Translations under genes and position numbers: made by a program
Shown: one piece after another, positions 4,740 through 5,724 of the stretch
How positions within the stretch are numbered: position 1 is the stretch's first letter
Layout of the letters: every line of letters begins with the position of its first letter
Origin: a bacterium
GTDB taxonomy: Bacteria; Arandabacterota; Arandabacteria; Arandabacterales; JALGWA01
NCBI GenBank assembly: GCA_025774425.1
Contig: JALGWA010000109.1
Span: 1 to 5,724 of the forward strand
Reading direction: 5' to 3'
Length of the DNA: 5,724 nt
The notes under the pieces: model-generated
What the model saw: only the letters and a program-made list of their open reading frames with translations
Told to the model about the DNA's origin: nothing
Database searches by the model: none

Positions 4740-5724
4740 TAGCCCCCGAGCCTGTCCAGAGCCGCCGCCGCGCGCTCGCGTGCCGGCCCCGGGGGCGCGG
4801 CCTCGAGGTACTTCCGGTACTCCTCGCGCGCGCGTGCCTCGTCGCCCATGCGCTCGTAGGCGACGGCGAGGTTGCCGCGGGCCGAGAGGAGCCGCGGGTC
4901 GGCCTCGACGGAGCGGCGGAGATAGGCGGCGGCCGAATCGGGTCGGTCCGTCCGAAGGAACGCGAGTCCCATGTCGGAGAGCAGACCCGCGTCTTCGGGC
5001 TCCACCGCGAGGCCGGCCCTCGCAGCGGCGAGGGCTTCGTCGTACCGGTCGAGCCCTACGAGAAGCGCGGCTTCCGCGTGGTAAGGGCGCGGTGAGTGAG
5101 GTTGGAGGTCTCTCGCGGCCCTGAGATGCTCGAGCGCGAGGTCGGTGTCACCGGTTCGGCCGAGGGCGAGGCCGAGACCGATGTGGGCGTTGACCATGGT
5201 GCTGTCCAGGCGGAGGGCCTCGCGGTAACAACTCATGGCCTTGACGTAATCACGCTTCTTGGAATAGGCGTTGCCGAGGTTGGAATAGACCGGCGCCGGA
5301 TGGGGATTGCCTCGCAGCGCTTCCTCGTACTCGGCTATGGCCCGGTCGACGCCACCTCTCATGTAATAGAGGCTCGCGAGCATGTCGTGGGCCTCGAAGG
5401 AGTACGGGTCCGCCTCGAGCGCCTTCTCAGCCGCACGGAACGACTCGCGCACGAGGCCCATATCGAGGAGAAGCCGCGAGGCGTAAACCTGCGTGCCCGC
5501 ATCGCCCCCGGCTGTCTCCATGGCCCTCAGGACGGACGTGCGCGCCGCCGCCGTATCGCCCGCGGCGAGATGCCATCGCGCATTGTGAAGGTGATAGGTC
5601 CCGCTCAACAGCCTCGAGTTGAAATCCCTGGCGTCGCCGTCATGCCCGCGGACATCGAATCGCCCGGGTGGGACACATTCCCTGTCGTCCCCTTCCAGCC
5701 CGTAGACCATTCCGCAGATCCTGG
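4739..5724 (-). CDS. TPR-repeat protein (5' end possibly beyond the window)
   Basis: A protein-interaction scaffold built of about eight consecutive 34-residue TPR units. Numbered from the ATG at 5710, they run from about residue 36 to 313 and end in LDRLGG at 323. Typical TPR signatures are clear, for example SNLGNAYSKKRDYVKAMSCYREAL (143-166) and GNLAVAYERMGDEARAREEYRKYLE (279-303). The frame is open upstream of ATG 5710 to the window edge (residues R-I-C-G precede it), so the true start may lie outside. An AGGA 8 nt before 5710 leaves that ATG possible. No signal peptide or membrane segment is visible in the part present. The leading segment around GMVYGLEGDD followed by TPRs faintly resembles the C-terminal tail of large multi-membrane-span DUF2723-type proteins; that is a weak guess. 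It ends 116 nt before the operon promoter's -35 box, is transcribed in the same direction, and has no evident functional tie to pyrimidine breakdown. Confidence 0.8.
   Translation of the reverse strand, partial: RICGMVYGLEGDDRECVPPGRFDVRGHDGDARDFNSRLLSGTYHLHNARWHLAAGDTAAARTSVLRAMETAGGDAGTQVYASRLLLDMGLVRESFRAAEKALEADPYSFEAHDMLASLYYMRGGVDRAIAEYEEALRGNPHPAPVYSNLGNAYSKKRDYVKAMSCYREALRLDSTMVNAHIGLGLALGRTGDTDLALEHLRAARDLQPHSPRPYHAEAALLVGLDRYDEALAAARAGLAVEPEDAGLLSDMGLAFLRTDRPDSAAAYLRRSVEADPRLLSARGNLAVAYERMGDEARAREEYRKYLEAAPPGPARERAAAALDRLGG

Noticed and set aside
4701..4741. Intrinsic terminator after the TPR gene
   Set aside because: GC palindromes and hairpins are present but no T-tract follows. 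The only T-run on that strand (4641-4644) is far away and preceded by a weak stem.

Overview
The window is a high-GC bacterial segment with five protein genes, all on the minus strand and therefore read from the right edge to the left. The GC-rich third codon positions produce long, Arg/Pro/Gly-rich open frames on the plus strand that are not genes. Lineage cannot be fixed from the sequence. High GC, frequent ATA and AGG codons and a tetratricopeptide-rich protein would fit many uncultured or environmental bacteria. No rRNA, tRNA, CRISPR array or transposase gene was seen.

Right part (4739-5724): the C-terminal part of a protein with about eight consecutive TPR units. Its reading frame stays open to the window edge, so the N-terminus may be missing.

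Intergenic region (4509-4738): this holds a cluster of short palindromes and a repeated TGGGGTCA / ATGCACAGT pattern that resembles a REP-type element. Immediately downstream is a near-consensus sigma-70 promoter (TTGACA, 17-nt spacer, TATACT) with an unusual G-rich spacer. A leader of about 80 nt follows.

Left part (1-4508): a tightly packed operon in the order carbon-nitrogen hydrolase (beta-ureidopropionase type), PreA-type dihydropyrimidine dehydrogenase Fe-S flavoprotein, dihydropyrimidinase/hydantoinase, and threonine synthase-like PLP enzyme (3' end cut by the window edge). The first two genes are 21 nt apart and the next two junctions overlap, which suggests translational coupling. 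The first three enzymes are the three steps of reductive pyrimidine degradation: uracil or thymine to the dihydropyrimidine, then the N-carbamoyl-beta-amino acid, then beta-alanine or beta-aminoisobutyrate plus CO2 and NH3.

Three features set the operon apart from the textbook pathway. A fold-type II PLP enzyme is coupled to its end. The hydantoinase has altered residues where the family normally binds its substrate. PreA has Asp in place of one Fe-S cysteine ligand. Together with the DPD-like, hydantoinase-like and fold-type II PLP genes of the E. coli yge/ygf/hyuA region, this raises the possibility that the operon handles a related heterocycle rather than, or in addition to, uracil. That last point is inference.
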